DNA of 64,000 bases, from assembly GCF_900155395.1 (NCBI RefSeq), contig NZ_LT699727.1, forward strand, positions 210,173 to 274,172, in the 5' to 3' direction. Position numbers and translations under genes: made by a program. This document shows positions 1 through 12,013 of the stretch, piece after piece. Source of the DNA: Merdibacter massiliensis. GTDB taxonomy: Bacteria > Bacillota_I > Bacilli_A > Erysipelotrichales > Erysipelotrichaceae. Every line of letters begins with the position of its first letter. Within the stretch, counting starts at the first letter, position 1. The notes under the pieces are model-generated. The model did not search any database and was not told the DNA's origin. It was given only the letters and a program-made list of their open reading frames with translations.

Positions 1-1037
1 GTTGTCATTTCCAAGGAATCCAGATTTTCCTTCCCCATTACATTGTAAATCAAATTATCAGTGGTATTGATATGCTTCATTTGCTGTGCAGCGTCTGCGG
101 CTGCAGAAACAAACAGCAAGAGATAGTCGGTATCATCAAAATACGTTTCTGCTGTTTCCTTTGTTTTATATTTCTGAATGAACGCTTCATAAAATTTCTC
201 TCCATGATGTTTGGTATCGGTTTTCTTACCTGTTTCCAAAGCATCATATGCACGGCGAACAAATGAATTCTCAACTGCATTATTGTAATACTGGATATAC
301 CACTGCGTTGGCTCAGCTGTATCAGACAAAATACTTCTGATTACTTGCAAAAATTCGTTTCCTTTTTTTGAATAAAGGTCCAAATACAAATCGCTTTGAC
401 TAGATTCTTTATACTTTTGGACAGAGGAATAATCGTATGGATCCACACGCAAAGCAGCAAGATAAGCATCGTGCAAATACGCATCCTCTGCAGAGCTGGC
501 ATTTGATGTGGAAGAAAAGATCTTATTTCCTTCATCATCACATAACGTATGGATGTCTGTCAAAGTATCCGAGTCATCCGTATAAAGTGCCTCCCAGGCA
601 GTATACAGAGTACCATTTTCAATACAGGCGCTCGCCTTGAAATAGTTCAAAAACAGCAAAGCAGGGACAGCATATTTATTCTCGGATAGTTTTAGGATCG
701 TTGTGGGTGCCGATTGATAACCATCATCGAATTGTTGTTTTCCAATATCAAAGGTAACGCTCCAGCTTCCCTGTGTAACAGAAATGATATCTCCATCTGT
801 CTGCTGTGTACACCGTGTCAATTGGCACAAGTCCTCCAAGGTGATATAGTGTATTGAATCAAATAAATACAGATCAATCGAGGAATCATCACTGACAGCA
901 GTATTTAGCGAAAGACTCACTTTTTCAACATCATTTTTCGTGGAATGTTGTGAACGTACAATCAATGTTAACAGCAAAGCACAGACAGTGGCAATCATCA
1001 GCAATTGTTTTCCACCAACATGGACTTGAGTTCTCAT
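1..1037 (-). CDS. Secreted or membrane-anchored protein with copper-amine-oxidase-N-like stalk domain, cut by window edge
   Basis: The frame is open from the ATG at 1037 to the left edge, so at least 345 residues are present and the C-terminus is missing. The start follows a strong GGGGG-type ribosome binding site. Residues 12-27 form a hydrophobic segment, read as an N-terminal anchor or signal. After it comes a region (about 55-150) with the pattern of paired short beta repeats seen in copper-amine-oxidase-N stalk domains, including the words YITLEDL and YAVPALLFLNYF. The rest is hydrophilic and helical. The domain match is by eye and weak. No catalytic motif is visible, and the function is unknown. 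It is transcribed away from rlmD, with a small possible gene between. Confidence 0.6.
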   Translation of the reverse strand, partial: MRTQVHVGGKQLLMIATVCALLLTLIVRSQHSTKNDVEKVSLSLNTAVSDDSSIDLYLFDSIHYITLEDLCQLTRCTQQTDGDIISVTQGSWSVTFDIGKQQFDDGYQSAPTTILKLSENKYAVPALLFLNYFKASACIENGTLYTAWEALYTDDSDTLTDIHTLCDDEGNKIFSSTSNASSAEDAYLHDAYLAALRVDPYDYSSVQKYKESSQSDLYLDLYSKKGNEFLQVIRSILSDTAEPTQWYIQYYNNAVENSFVRRAYDALETGKKTDTKHHGEKFYEAFIQKYKTKETAETYFDDTDYLLLFVSAAADAAQQMKHINTTDNLIYNVMGKENLDSLEMT

Positions 1038-1099
1038 TTCCAATCCCCCTAACACTTAAATGAATCTTTCCTCTCTATTCCTAAACTAACCTTTCTCAA

Positions 1100-1234
1100 T
1101 TACTTGCTTCTTAATCTTTTTCTGTTCTTTTCTATATCCATTTCAGCCATGTGCTCTAAAACAGAAAAATGTTTTTCTTTTGCACATTCTGGCGCATCAT
1201 CTAGCAGGCAACGCTGGGATAGACATATCTTCAT
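1100..1234 (-). CDS. Possible 44-residue basic small protein
   Basis: This short frame runs from ATG at 1234 to TAA at 1100 and lies between rlmD and the left-edge gene. It is preceded by a G-rich stretch (GGGAAGGCGGG) that could bind the ribosome, although the spacing is short. The product has three cysteines near the N-terminus and a very basic end (KNRKRLRSK). I do not recognise it. It could be a chance frame, and only conservation in relatives would settle this. Confidence 0.28.
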   Translation of the reverse strand: MKICLSQRCLLDDAPECAKEKHFSVLEHMAEMDIEKNRKRLRSK

Positions 1235-1269
1235 CCCGCCTTCCCACCTATTGCATATCGTCCATCTGT

Positions 1270-2643
1270 TTATTCCTGCAAAGAGGACTTTTTACAAACC
1301 TTCTGAATGCCGATTGCTTCTTTGGTAAGCAAAGCAACATTTTCTATCGAATGGGTTTGCGGAAACATATCAACAGGCTGTACCATTTCACAATGGTATC
1401 CCAGATCTTCTAAGATTCGCAGATCACGTGCTAATGTACCTGGATCGCAAGATACGTAAACGATGCGCTTTGGCTGCATGCTGACGATATCTTCTAATAC
1501 GCTTTTTGCACATCCTTTTCTTGGCGGATCTACACAGACAACATCTGGATGCAATTTCTCTTGTGCCAGTTTTTTTGCATAAGCGGTGGCATCGCTGCAG
1601 ACAAATTCAATATTATGGATCCCGTTTCTTTTTGCATTTGCCTTTGCATTGCGGATTGCCGATGGGACGATCTCGATACCGATCACCTTTTTGGCATGTT
1701 TTGCAAGAAACATAGAAATTGTCCCCACTCCGCAATAAAGATCGATCACGATCTCTTGTCCGCTCAATTGACACGCCTGCAAAGCTGTGTCATACAACAC
1801 TTTTGTTTGTACAGGGTTGACCTGATAAAAAGATTTTGCGGAAATATGAAATAAAAAATCCGCCATTTGATCGACAATATAGTCACGTCCATACAAGCAT
1901 ATTTCTTTCTCCCCTAAAATCACATTATCCTTTCGATCATTGATATTCAACATGACACTTTGGATCTTTGAATGTAATGAAACCATTTCTCTTGCTAATG
2001 CATTCCAATCCTGACTATCATTGGGACGGCTGATAAAAACAAGCATGATCTCATCTTTATACACTGCATGTTTGATCAGCACATGACGCAGGGAAGATGC
2101 TAAATGAGGATAGCGCAATAAAACTTGACGCACATCTGCATATATTTGATTGATTTCCTTGCTTTGAATGCAGCATGTATCCATATCGATTATTGTATTG
2201 CTGTTGATGCGATAAAATCCGCTGTGTAAATGACCATCTGTATAACAAAATGGTATTTGGGCTTTATTGCGATAAAAATATGGTTCTTCCATCCCTTTTA
2301 CCGGAAGGACCTCTAGATTCAAATGTGCAATTCGTTTGATTACGTCCTGCACCTTTTGTCTTTTAAAGCGAAGCTGTTCATCATAAGACATATGCTGCAG
2401 CTGACAGCCGCCGCATGCTTTCGCTATCGGACAAGCAGGCACTTTTCTTGCATCCGATGAATCCAATAATTCAATGATGCGGGCATAGCCGTAGGTCTTC
2501 TTTAACTTAGTAACACCGATCAATGCTTTTTCATTTACTAGCAATCCTTTGACGAACAAAGGAAAACCATCTGCTTTTACTACGCCCATTCCATCATATG
2601 TATAATTTTCACAGGTACCAATCAGGGTATCGTTTTTCTTCAT
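1270..2643 (-). CDS. rlmD: 23S rRNA (uracil-5-)-methyltransferase RlmD/RumA family
   Basis: The product is a SAM-dependent enzyme that makes 5-methyluridine in RNA. An N-terminal TRAM domain (about residues 1-60) is followed by a cysteine group typical of the Fe-S cluster (CPIAKACGGC). The SAM-binding motif is IDLYCGVGTISMFLA, the substrate motif is DPPRKGC, and the catalytic cysteine is in YVSCDPGTLARDL. An upstream GTG at 2661 is possible, but AGAGGA lies six bases before the ATG at 2643, so the 457-residue form is preferred. Whether the target is U1939 or another uridine (RlmCD type) cannot be told from sequence alone, because Bacillota enzymes of this group may modify two sites. Confidence 0.9.
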   Translation of the reverse strand: MKKNDTLIGTCENYTYDGMGVVKADGFPLFVKGLLVNEKALIGVTKLKKTYGYARIIELLDSSDARKVPACPIAKACGGCQLQHMSYDEQLRFKRQKVQDVIKRIAHLNLEVLPVKGMEEPYFYRNKAQIPFCYTDGHLHSGFYRINSNTIIDMDTCCIQSKEINQIYADVRQVLLRYPHLASSLRHVLIKHAVYKDEIMLVFISRPNDSQDWNALAREMVSLHSKIQSVMLNINDRKDNVILGEKEICLYGRDYIVDQMADFLFHISAKSFYQVNPVQTKVLYDTALQACQLSGQEIVIDLYCGVGTISMFLAKHAKKVIGIEIVPSAIRNAKANAKRNGIHNIEFVCSDATAYAKKLAQEKLHPDVVCVDPPRKGCAKSVLEDIVSMQPKRIVYVSCDPGTLARDLRILEDLGYHCEMVQPVDMFPQTHSIENVALLTKEAIGIQKVCKKSSLQE

Positions 2644-2697
2644 CTCTATTCCTCTTTTCACTTGCCAACATTATACCGCATGTTCCTTCTTCCTGCT

Positions 2698-2730
2698 ATA
2701 AAAAAAAGAAATGGATCATTTCCATTTCTT
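2698..2730 (-). terminator. Intrinsic terminator behind the membrane-anchored unknown gene
   Basis: On the minus strand the arms AGAAATGGA and TCCATTTCT close a short loop and are followed by a run of eight T. It lies just after the stop codon at 2736 and separates that gene from rlmD. Confidence 0.85.
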
Positions 2731-2735
2731 TCTTA

Positions 2736-3347
2736 CTATTCCACGGTCGTTCCGTTCATCACCGCTTCTGCTGTTTCCGGATCTCTTGCTTCACTAACAA
2801 CATCTAGCACACTGTCTTCTGACGCAGAATTTTTAATCAAGCAAATATAGATCCATTGATCTTCTGGATGTGTATCATCAAAGTTGGAATAATTATACAC
2901 ATTGATGGAGAGATCATACATCTTTCCATCTTCTTTTTGCTGGAAGTACGTATCTACTGGCAATATTTTATTAATGGCACTGTAGGCACTCTTTGCAATA
3001 CTTTTCACAGTATCTTTATCGCTTGCTGTCAGATTATCCGCCAAATTGATATTTACGCGAAGCGTAGCACTTTTTAAATTCACCTCTACGCTTTCTACAG
3101 AATCAAGACCTTCCATTGCTTCTTTTACTTGTGCAATCTGATCATCGCTAATAGCAGGATTTAAATCACTTTCGGAAAAACGATTTCCCACAACCGGCTG
3201 TCCAGAATTTTCGGTCGAAGTCATAACGACTATTCCTATCAACAACATTGGTATCAAAATGACAGCACAAGCGATCCAGACAAGGATGTGACTTTGCTTT
3301 TCTTTATTTTTTTTCATCCCCTGTTTTTTATTTGTAACTTTCTTCAT
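2736..3347 (-). CDS. Membrane-anchored protein of unknown function
   Basis: This 203-residue protein has a lysine-rich N-terminus, one transmembrane helix (about residues 22-44) and an extracellular domain of about 150 residues. It is predicted to be an N-in single-pass protein. The GTG at 3356 touches the AGGAG site, so the ATG at 3347 is the better start, with a spacing of eight bases. The outer domain contains the words VESVEVNLKSATLRVNINL, which suggests an alternating beta pattern, but I recognise no family. It is directly upstream of rlmD and directly downstream of gatB on the same strand, with about 50 bases between it and gatB. Function is unknown. Confidence 0.7.
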   Translation of the reverse strand: MKKVTNKKQGMKKNKEKQSHILVWIACAVILIPMLLIGIVVMTSTENSGQPVVGNRFSESDLNPAISDDQIAQVKEAMEGLDSVESVEVNLKSATLRVNINLADNLTASDKDTVKSIAKSAYSAINKILPVDTYFQQKEDGKMYDLSINVYNYSNFDDTHPEDQWIYICLIKNSASEDSVLDVVSEARDPETAEAVMNGTTVE

Positions 3348-3396
3348 CGTTATCACTCCTGATCAACTCTATTCTACTAGAAATCTGTAAAGAATG

Positions 3397-4821
3397 CTAT
3401 CTTTTCTTTAATTCTTGCTGGATCAGCTGATTGGTCATTGCAGGATTTGCCTGTCCTTTGCTGGCTTTCATCACTTGTCCTACCAAATAGCCGACAGCGC
3501 GATCTTTTCCATTTTTAAAATCTGCAATCGACTGCGGATTGGCATCTAATACGCTTTGGATCATCGCTAACAGTTCCCCTGTATCGCTCATCTGTTTCAT
3601 GCCTTTTTCTTCGACGACTTTCTTCGGATCTTTTCCTTTTAGTATTTCTTCAAAGACAACTTTTGCTTGTTTGCCGCTGATATCTCCCTTTTCGACCATA
3701 TTGATCATATCAGCTAAATAAGTTGGATCGCATGGATTATCTTTCACTTTCAAATTTGCTTTGTTTAAAGCGGCTGTCAACTCAACGATGACCCAGTTAG
3801 CTGCTTTTTTATATGCTTTTGTATGCTGGCATACACTTTCGAAGAAATCAGCCAGTTCGCGTGTTGCTACCAATACGCCGGCATCATAATCATTCAAACC
3901 AAAATCGTGCATGTAACGCTCTTTTCGCTGATCTGGCAGTTCCTCCAAATGATCTTGGATCTCTTTGATCCATGCATCATCTAACCTTATAGGGAAGATA
4001 TTCGGTTCCGGGAAATATTTATAATCTACATTTCCTTCCTTTTTACGCATCAAGATCGTCGTCTTTTGCGTTTCATCATAACGACGTGTCGCTTGTTCAA
4101 CTTCGCCGCCTGCCTCTAAGATCTGGCGCTGACGTTCAACTTCGGCATCGATTGCTTTTTGAACATTAGAAATAGAGTTTAGATTCTTAATTTCGGTTTT
4201 GACGCCAAAGGTATCACTGCCTTGCGGACGAAGGGATATATTGACATCGCAGCGCATGCTGCCCTCTTCCATCTTTACATCACTGACACCAAGATATAAC
4301 AAGATCATACGCAGTTTTTCTACATAAGCTGCTGCTTGCGCACCATTGCGCATATCTGGCTCACTGACGATTTCCACTAACGGCGTTCCAGCACGGTTAA
4401 AATCGATCAGAGTTCCCGCATCGCTGTGAAACTGTTTTGCCGTATCCTCTTCCATATGCATACGGTTCAAACGAATTTTTTTCTTGCCCTCTTCTGTCTC
4501 GATTTCCACATAGCCTCCGCTTCCAATCGGGTGAAACTGCTGGGTAATCTGGAAACCTTTTGGAAGGTCTGAATAATAATAGTTTTTACGATCAAAGCGA
4601 ATCAGCGGATCGATCGTACAATGCAAAGCGGTTGCTGCTTTGATAGCTAAACGAACTGCTTCTTTATTTACACATGGCAAAATACCAGGATGCCCTAAAT
4701 CAATTTCATTGACACATGTATTTGCCACTTCTCCAAAGCGAACAGGAGCACTGGAAAACATTTTTGTATTCGTTTTCAGTTCGCAGTGGATCTCAATTCC
4801 GATGACTGTTTCGTAATTCAT
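3397..4821 (-). CDS. gatB: Aspartyl/glutamyl-tRNA amidotransferase subunit B
   Basis: GatB is the kinase and tRNA-binding subunit of GatCAB. The complex turns Glu-tRNA(Gln) or Asp-tRNA(Asn) into Gln-tRNA(Gln) or Asn-tRNA(Asn). The 474 residues match the family length. Visible landmarks are the N-terminal ETVIGIEIHCEL, the core YYYSDLPKGFQITQQ, DFNRAGTPLVEIVSEPDMR and the C-terminal YqeY-like tail ending near ANPAMTNQLIQQEL. The start overlaps the end of gatA by four bases (ATGA), which implies translational coupling. The cell also has a tRNA-Gln(CTG) gene at 53505-53580, a likely substrate. Confidence 0.97.
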   Translation of the reverse strand: MNYETVIGIEIHCELKTNTKMFSSAPVRFGEVANTCVNEIDLGHPGILPCVNKEAVRLAIKAATALHCTIDPLIRFDRKNYYYSDLPKGFQITQQFHPIGSGGYVEIETEEGKKKIRLNRMHMEEDTAKQFHSDAGTLIDFNRAGTPLVEIVSEPDMRNGAQAAAYVEKLRMILLYLGVSDVKMEEGSMRCDVNISLRPQGSDTFGVKTEIKNLNSISNVQKAIDAEVERQRQILEAGGEVEQATRRYDETQKTTILMRKKEGNVDYKYFPEPNIFPIRLDDAWIKEIQDHLEELPDQRKERYMHDFGLNDYDAGVLVATRELADFFESVCQHTKAYKKAANWVIVELTAALNKANLKVKDNPCDPTYLADMINMVEKGDISGKQAKVVFEEILKGKDPKKVVEEKGMKQMSDTGELLAMIQSVLDANPQSIADFKNGKDRAVGYLVGQVMKASKGQANPAMTNQLIQQELKKR

Positions 4822-6239
4822 GCTTTCACCTCCACTGTATGATCGGCTAGTCCTGTTTCTTCTTCGATTGCTTTGCCGATATTGAACATCGTCTGTTCTT
4901 CAAATGGCCGACAAGTAATATTGACACCGATCGGCATGCCGTCGATAGACCCGCTTGGCAATGTCATGCTTGGATAACCAGAAAAGTTTCCCAACTGCAT
5001 ATGGTTATCTGCAACCAAGCGTTCCAATCCCAGTGCTTCATCCATTGCCTCATCCTCATATGGCGCAATCGTCGGTGCTGCACTTGCGATGATGCAGTCG
5101 CATTCTTCAAACAAGGCACGATAGTGGTCAACGATCAGACGGCGGATCTTTTGCGCTTTGCGGAATAATTTATCTTGATTTTCAACAAACAAAGAATAAC
5201 TTCCGATGATGAAACGCTTGCGTACATAAGCAGAGAATCCTTTGGTACGGGAATGTTTCATCACTTCTTCTACGCTCTCCCCATCTTCGCGCATTCCAAA
5301 TCGAATGCCGTCCAAATTGGAATGATTCGCTGTTGCTTCCGCATTTGCAATGGTCAGATAAACTGGCAAGATCGTCTCCATCAGTTCTTGCGGCATTTGT
5401 ACATGACGGATCTGTGCTCCCCGTGCTGCTAATTTTGCACAAAGCTCTTCAACATTGGTTTTAATGCGTTCTTCTTTGATCGTATCTTGTACACTGTCCA
5501 AGATGCCGATGACCTTTCCTTTTAGATCACTGTTCAAATGCTCACGATAAGCTTCCACTTCACGATAGGAACTTGTCATATCACGGTCATCTCTGCCTGC
5601 AAGCACTTCTAACATCGTACATGCATCTTCAACGTTAGTTGTGAAATAACCAACATGGTCCAAAGAAGAAGCATACGGTATGATTCCATAACGGCTGATA
5701 CGGCCATACGTTGGTTTGACACCAATAATTCCATTGTAAGCTGCTGGTTTGCGCACACTGTCGCCTGTATCCGTACCAATTGCAACAGCAACCCCGCCTG
5801 CCGCAACTAATACGGCACTGCCTCCGCTGCTTCCCCCGGATATACGTTTCAGATCATATGGATTATTGACTTTTCCTGTATAGGCATTCTTATTCGTACC
5901 TCCCATACCAAGCTCATCCATACTGGCTTTGGCAATGATGATCGCACCTTGTTCTTTCAAACGTTCGACGATATTTGCATCATATACCGGCACATAGTTG
6001 TCTAAGATGCGGCTGGACGCCGTTGTACGAATGCCTTTTGTACTGACATTGTCTTTCAAAACAATCGGCATTCCATATAGTTTTCCTTTTGGATCTCTGT
6101 CTTTTAAAGCTTCTAACTGTTCATCAATATCACAAAACGTAACTACTGCATTTAATTGGGGCTGCAGTGTACGCAGTTTCTCCAGCGCCTGTTCACAACG
6201 TTCTCTGATTCCCTGTTTTTCATAATCACATAAACGCAT
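4818..6239 (-). CDS. gatA: Aspartyl/glutamyl-tRNA amidotransferase subunit A
   Basis: This is the glutaminase subunit of GatCAB and a member of the amidase-signature family (473 residues). The catalytic lysine is in PIVLKDNVSTKG, and the glycine/serine-rich signature GGSSGGSAV is intact. The nucleophile region reads GTDTGDSVRKPA, where most homologues have GSDTGGSIRQPA. The serine itself is kept. I believe this variant also occurs in Mollicutes and Erysipelotrichia, which would fit the suggested lineage. The gene lies one base after gatC and overlaps gatB by four bases. Confidence 0.97.
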   Translation of the reverse strand: MRLCDYEKQGIRERCEQALEKLRTLQPQLNAVVTFCDIDEQLEALKDRDPKGKLYGMPIVLKDNVSTKGIRTTASSRILDNYVPVYDANIVERLKEQGAIIIAKASMDELGMGGTNKNAYTGKVNNPYDLKRISGGSSGGSAVLVAAGGVAVAIGTDTGDSVRKPAAYNGIIGVKPTYGRISRYGIIPYASSLDHVGYFTTNVEDACTMLEVLAGRDDRDMTSSYREVEAYREHLNSDLKGKVIGILDSVQDTIKEERIKTNVEELCAKLAARGAQIRHVQMPQELMETILPVYLTIANAEATANHSNLDGIRFGMREDGESVEEVMKHSRTKGFSAYVRKRFIIGSYSLFVENQDKLFRKAQKIRRLIVDHYRALFEECDCIIASAAPTIAPYEDEAMDEALGLERLVADNHMQLGNFSGYPSMTLPSGSIDGMPIGVNITCRPFEEQTMFNIGKAIEEETGLADHTVEVKA

Positions 6240-6240
6240 C

Positions 6241-6534
6241 TTACTTCACCACCTTTGGCACATGAACATGTCCTGCTTTTACGCTCTTTGCATTTTTCAA
6301 CGCATCTTCCTGTGAAAGCACATGCTCTACGACATCTTCCCGCAAAAATGTCGTCGGTTCTTCAAATGGATAGACCATTGGTTCGACCCCTTCTGTATCT
6401 ACCTTGTCAAACAGATGAATCTGCTTCGTCAAGACTTCAAATTCTTTTTGCAGATCCGCAATTTCCTCGTCATTGACATCCAGCATGATCCCATTGGCGA
6501 GCTTTTGAAAATACTCTTTGTCAAATGTTTCCAT
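6241..6534 (-). CDS. gatC: Aspartyl/glutamyl-tRNA amidotransferase subunit C
   Basis: GatC is the small scaffold subunit that holds GatA and GatB together. The 97-residue product shows the family pattern: an N-terminal helix with YFQKLANGIMLDVNDEEI, then FDKVDTEGVEPMVYPFEEPTTFLREDVV. The ATG at 6534 has an AGGAGG site five bases upstream, so the TTG one codon earlier is not needed. It heads the gatCAB group and follows camS by 16 bases. Confidence 0.95.
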   Translation of the reverse strand: METFDKEYFQKLANGIMLDVNDEEIADLQKEFEVLTKQIHLFDKVDTEGVEPMVYPFEEPTTFLREDVVEHVLSQEDALKNAKSVKAGHVHVPKVVK

Positions 6535-6550
6535 CAAATCCTCCTGCTTT

Positions 6551-9635
<3,085 letters not shown>

Positions 9636-11849
9636 TTATTTTCTGCTTAACGAAGGATGATCGATCAAGATCTTACGCACGCCAAATTTTTGTTCAAATG
9701 CAATGGTAGCTAAACCATCTTCTATCTGAATGATCACTCCATCTCCAAAAGAATCATGATGCACAAGATCTCCCTTGCGCATGCGGCCATCCCGTTTACG
9801 GCGTTTCTCTTTTTTCTTATCTTCTGTTGCAGGTTTTCCATGACCAGCCACCTGGCGCGTGGCTCCAAAACCACCTTGCTGATATAAATCAATATCATCA
9901 CTGAATCGATTCCGTGGTTTTGCTCCTACATCTTCCATCAGTTCACTTGGTATTTCCATAACAAAGCGCGATGGGGTCTTGATCTTGTCCAATACAAAGC
10001 TGTATCCCATCGAGTCTGAAATAAACAACTGCTTTTTCGCACGTGTCATCGCTACGTAGATGAGCCTTCTCTCTTCTTCTAAAGCAGCGCTTCCACCCTC
10101 GCTGATACTTCTTTCGCTTGGGAAAATACCTTCACACAGATTATAGATGAATACACAGTCAAATTCCAATCCTTTTGCTGCATGGACCGTCATCAGCTGT
10201 ACGACATCATTTCCTTCATAAAGATCATTATCTGTATACAACGCAATTTCCTGCAAATAATCATTGAGATCCGCTTCGGGATTCCATTCGATATATTGCT
10301 GCATGTCATTCAACAATTCTTTGATATTTTCCATCCGATCGCTTTCATTGTCTTCCTGCAGCATTTGCAGATAGCCGCTATCTTCCAATACCTTTTTCAT
10401 TAACAGATCGATACTTAATGTAGATGCACATGCGCGGCATTCTTCGATCACATGTACAAACGAGGCAATACCGCTTTTGGCTTTCGACTGTGAAAGCGCC
10501 GGATGCTTTAATACCTCATATAAATTTGTATCTTCTGCTTTTGCCTGTGTTTCCAATTGTTCTATGCTTTTTGCACCGATTCCCCGCTTTGGTACATTTA
10601 ATACACGTCGAACGGCCAAGCTTTTCCACAATTCTTTTGTATCTCCTTCTATCTTAGGAGCTAACAGGCGTAGATAAGAGAGCGCATCTTTGATCTCGGC
10701 ACGCTCATAGAAACGGATGCCCCCATAGATACGATATGGAATGTGTGCATCTAAAAACGCTTTTTCCAATGCTCTCGACAAATAATTGGAACGATACAAT
10801 ACTGCCATATCCCGATACGAAACACCGCTGTGGTGTAATGTCTTAATTTTTGCCGCCACCCAAACCGGCTCATTCTGTTCATCAGAAGCAGAGAAATGGA
10901 TGATTTTTTGATCGCTGTGCTGACTGGTAAATAAATCCTTTTCAATACGATTCTTGTTATTTTTGATTACCGCGTTTGCTCCTTTGAGGATATGTTCCTG
11001 ACTACGGTAATTTTCATTTAAGATAACTGTCTTGCAATCAGGAAAATCTTTTTCAAAATGCAAGATGATATCCACTTGCGCCCCACGCCATGTATAGATC
11101 GTTTGATCTGGATCTCCTACTACGCATAATTTTGTATGTTCTCCGCAAAGCAATCGGATGATATTATATTGCAAGTCATCTACATCCTGAAATTCATCCA
11201 CATGAATATAAGAAAAGCGGCGCTGCCATTTTGCTCGCAGCTCCTCACTTTTTGCTAATAAATGATAAGCATCCAATAAAAGATCATCAAAATCTAAGGC
11301 GTACATATCTTTCAATCTTTTTTCATAAGTTTCATAAACATCGGCTTTGATGCGCTGTCCTTCTAACTGGGCCATCTCTTTTGCCTGCACTGGTGAAACA
11401 AAAGCACTTTTGCATGCAGAGATATAGCCTAGCATTGATGGATATGAATAAACCTTGGAATCAACGGACTTCTCTTTATATAGTTCTTTTAAGATGCTTT
11501 TTTGATCTTCGCTGTCTAATATCGTAAAATTACGAGGATAACCAAGTTCACGAATATCTTCCCTTAATAAACGGACACAAAAAGAATGGATCGTCGATAT
11601 TTGCACGCTGTGAGCCATCGGCCCCAGCATGTTCTCTACCCGCTCCTTCATTTCCCTTGCAGCTTTATTGGTAAATGTGATCGCCAAGATTTTATTGGGA
11701 TACACATGACATTCCTCTATCAAATATGCGATTCGTGTAGTAACGACTCTTGTTTTTCCACTGCCTGCTCCTGCAATGATTCGAACATGCCGATCTACAC
11801 AAGCAGCAGCTTCTCTTTGTTTGGCATTCAATCGTTCTAGAACGGACAC
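9636..11849 (-). CDS. pcrA: ATP-dependent DNA helicase PcrA (UvrD family)
   Basis: This superfamily 1A 3'-5' helicase acts in repair and rolling-circle replication. The 737 residues include the Q motif (LNAKQREAA), Walker A (AGAGSGKT), Walker B (DEFQDVDDLQ), motif III (GDPDQTIYTWRGA), motif V (VHAAKGLEFD) and motif VI (VAMTRAK). The C-terminal Tudor-like domain (HHDSFGDGVIIQIEDG) is known in PcrA to bind RNA polymerase. The start is GTG with GAGGTGG upstream. It heads the pcrA-ligA-camS-gatCAB group. Confidence 0.97.
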   Translation of the reverse strand: MSVLERLNAKQREAAACVDRHVRIIAGAGSGKTRVVTTRIAYLIEECHVYPNKILAITFTNKAAREMKERVENMLGPMAHSVQISTIHSFCVRLLREDIRELGYPRNFTILDSEDQKSILKELYKEKSVDSKVYSYPSMLGYISACKSAFVSPVQAKEMAQLEGQRIKADVYETYEKRLKDMYALDFDDLLLDAYHLLAKSEELRAKWQRRFSYIHVDEFQDVDDLQYNIIRLLCGEHTKLCVVGDPDQTIYTWRGAQVDIILHFEKDFPDCKTVILNENYRSQEHILKGANAVIKNNKNRIEKDLFTSQHSDQKIIHFSASDEQNEPVWVAAKIKTLHHSGVSYRDMAVLYRSNYLSRALEKAFLDAHIPYRIYGGIRFYERAEIKDALSYLRLLAPKIEGDTKELWKSLAVRRVLNVPKRGIGAKSIEQLETQAKAEDTNLYEVLKHPALSQSKAKSGIASFVHVIEECRACASTLSIDLLMKKVLEDSGYLQMLQEDNESDRMENIKELLNDMQQYIEWNPEADLNDYLQEIALYTDNDLYEGNDVVQLMTVHAAKGLEFDCVFIYNLCEGIFPSERSISEGGSAALEEERRLIYVAMTRAKKQLFISDSMGYSFVLDKIKTPSRFVMEIPSELMEDVGAKPRNRFSDDIDLYQQGGFGATRQVAGHGKPATEDKKKEKRRKRDGRMRKGDLVHHDSFGDGVIIQIEDGLATIAFEQKFGVRKILIDHPSLSRK

Positions 11850-11866
11850 AAGACCACCTCTGCACT

Positions 11867-11895
11867 ATTATACACTAAAATCCATTAAAAACATC
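11867..11895 (-). promoter_or_regulatory. Probable promoter of the pcrA operon
   Basis: The minus strand carries a perfect -10 hexamer TATAAT at 11867-11872, about 18 bases before the pcrA start. The -35 region (ATGTTT or GATGTT) is weak, so the exact -35 is uncertain. Confidence 0.55.
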
Positions 11896-11961
11896 TGTTT
11901 GTTTTTGAAAAATACGATGAATAGTGAAATATAACAAAATAGATACATCCTTAAAAATCAA

Positions 11962-11990
11962 TAGCTTTTTCACTATCTCTATATTATAAT
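11962..11990 (+). promoter_or_regulatory. Probable promoter of the first LCP gene
   Basis: TATAAT at 11985-11990 lies 23 bases before the ATG. The hexamer 17 bases further up (TAGCTT) is a poor -35. It is divergent from the pcrA promoter, with about 90 bases between the two -10 boxes. Confidence 0.45.
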
Positions 11991-12013
11991 AAGGGACGTA
12001 TTGAGGTGTCACA

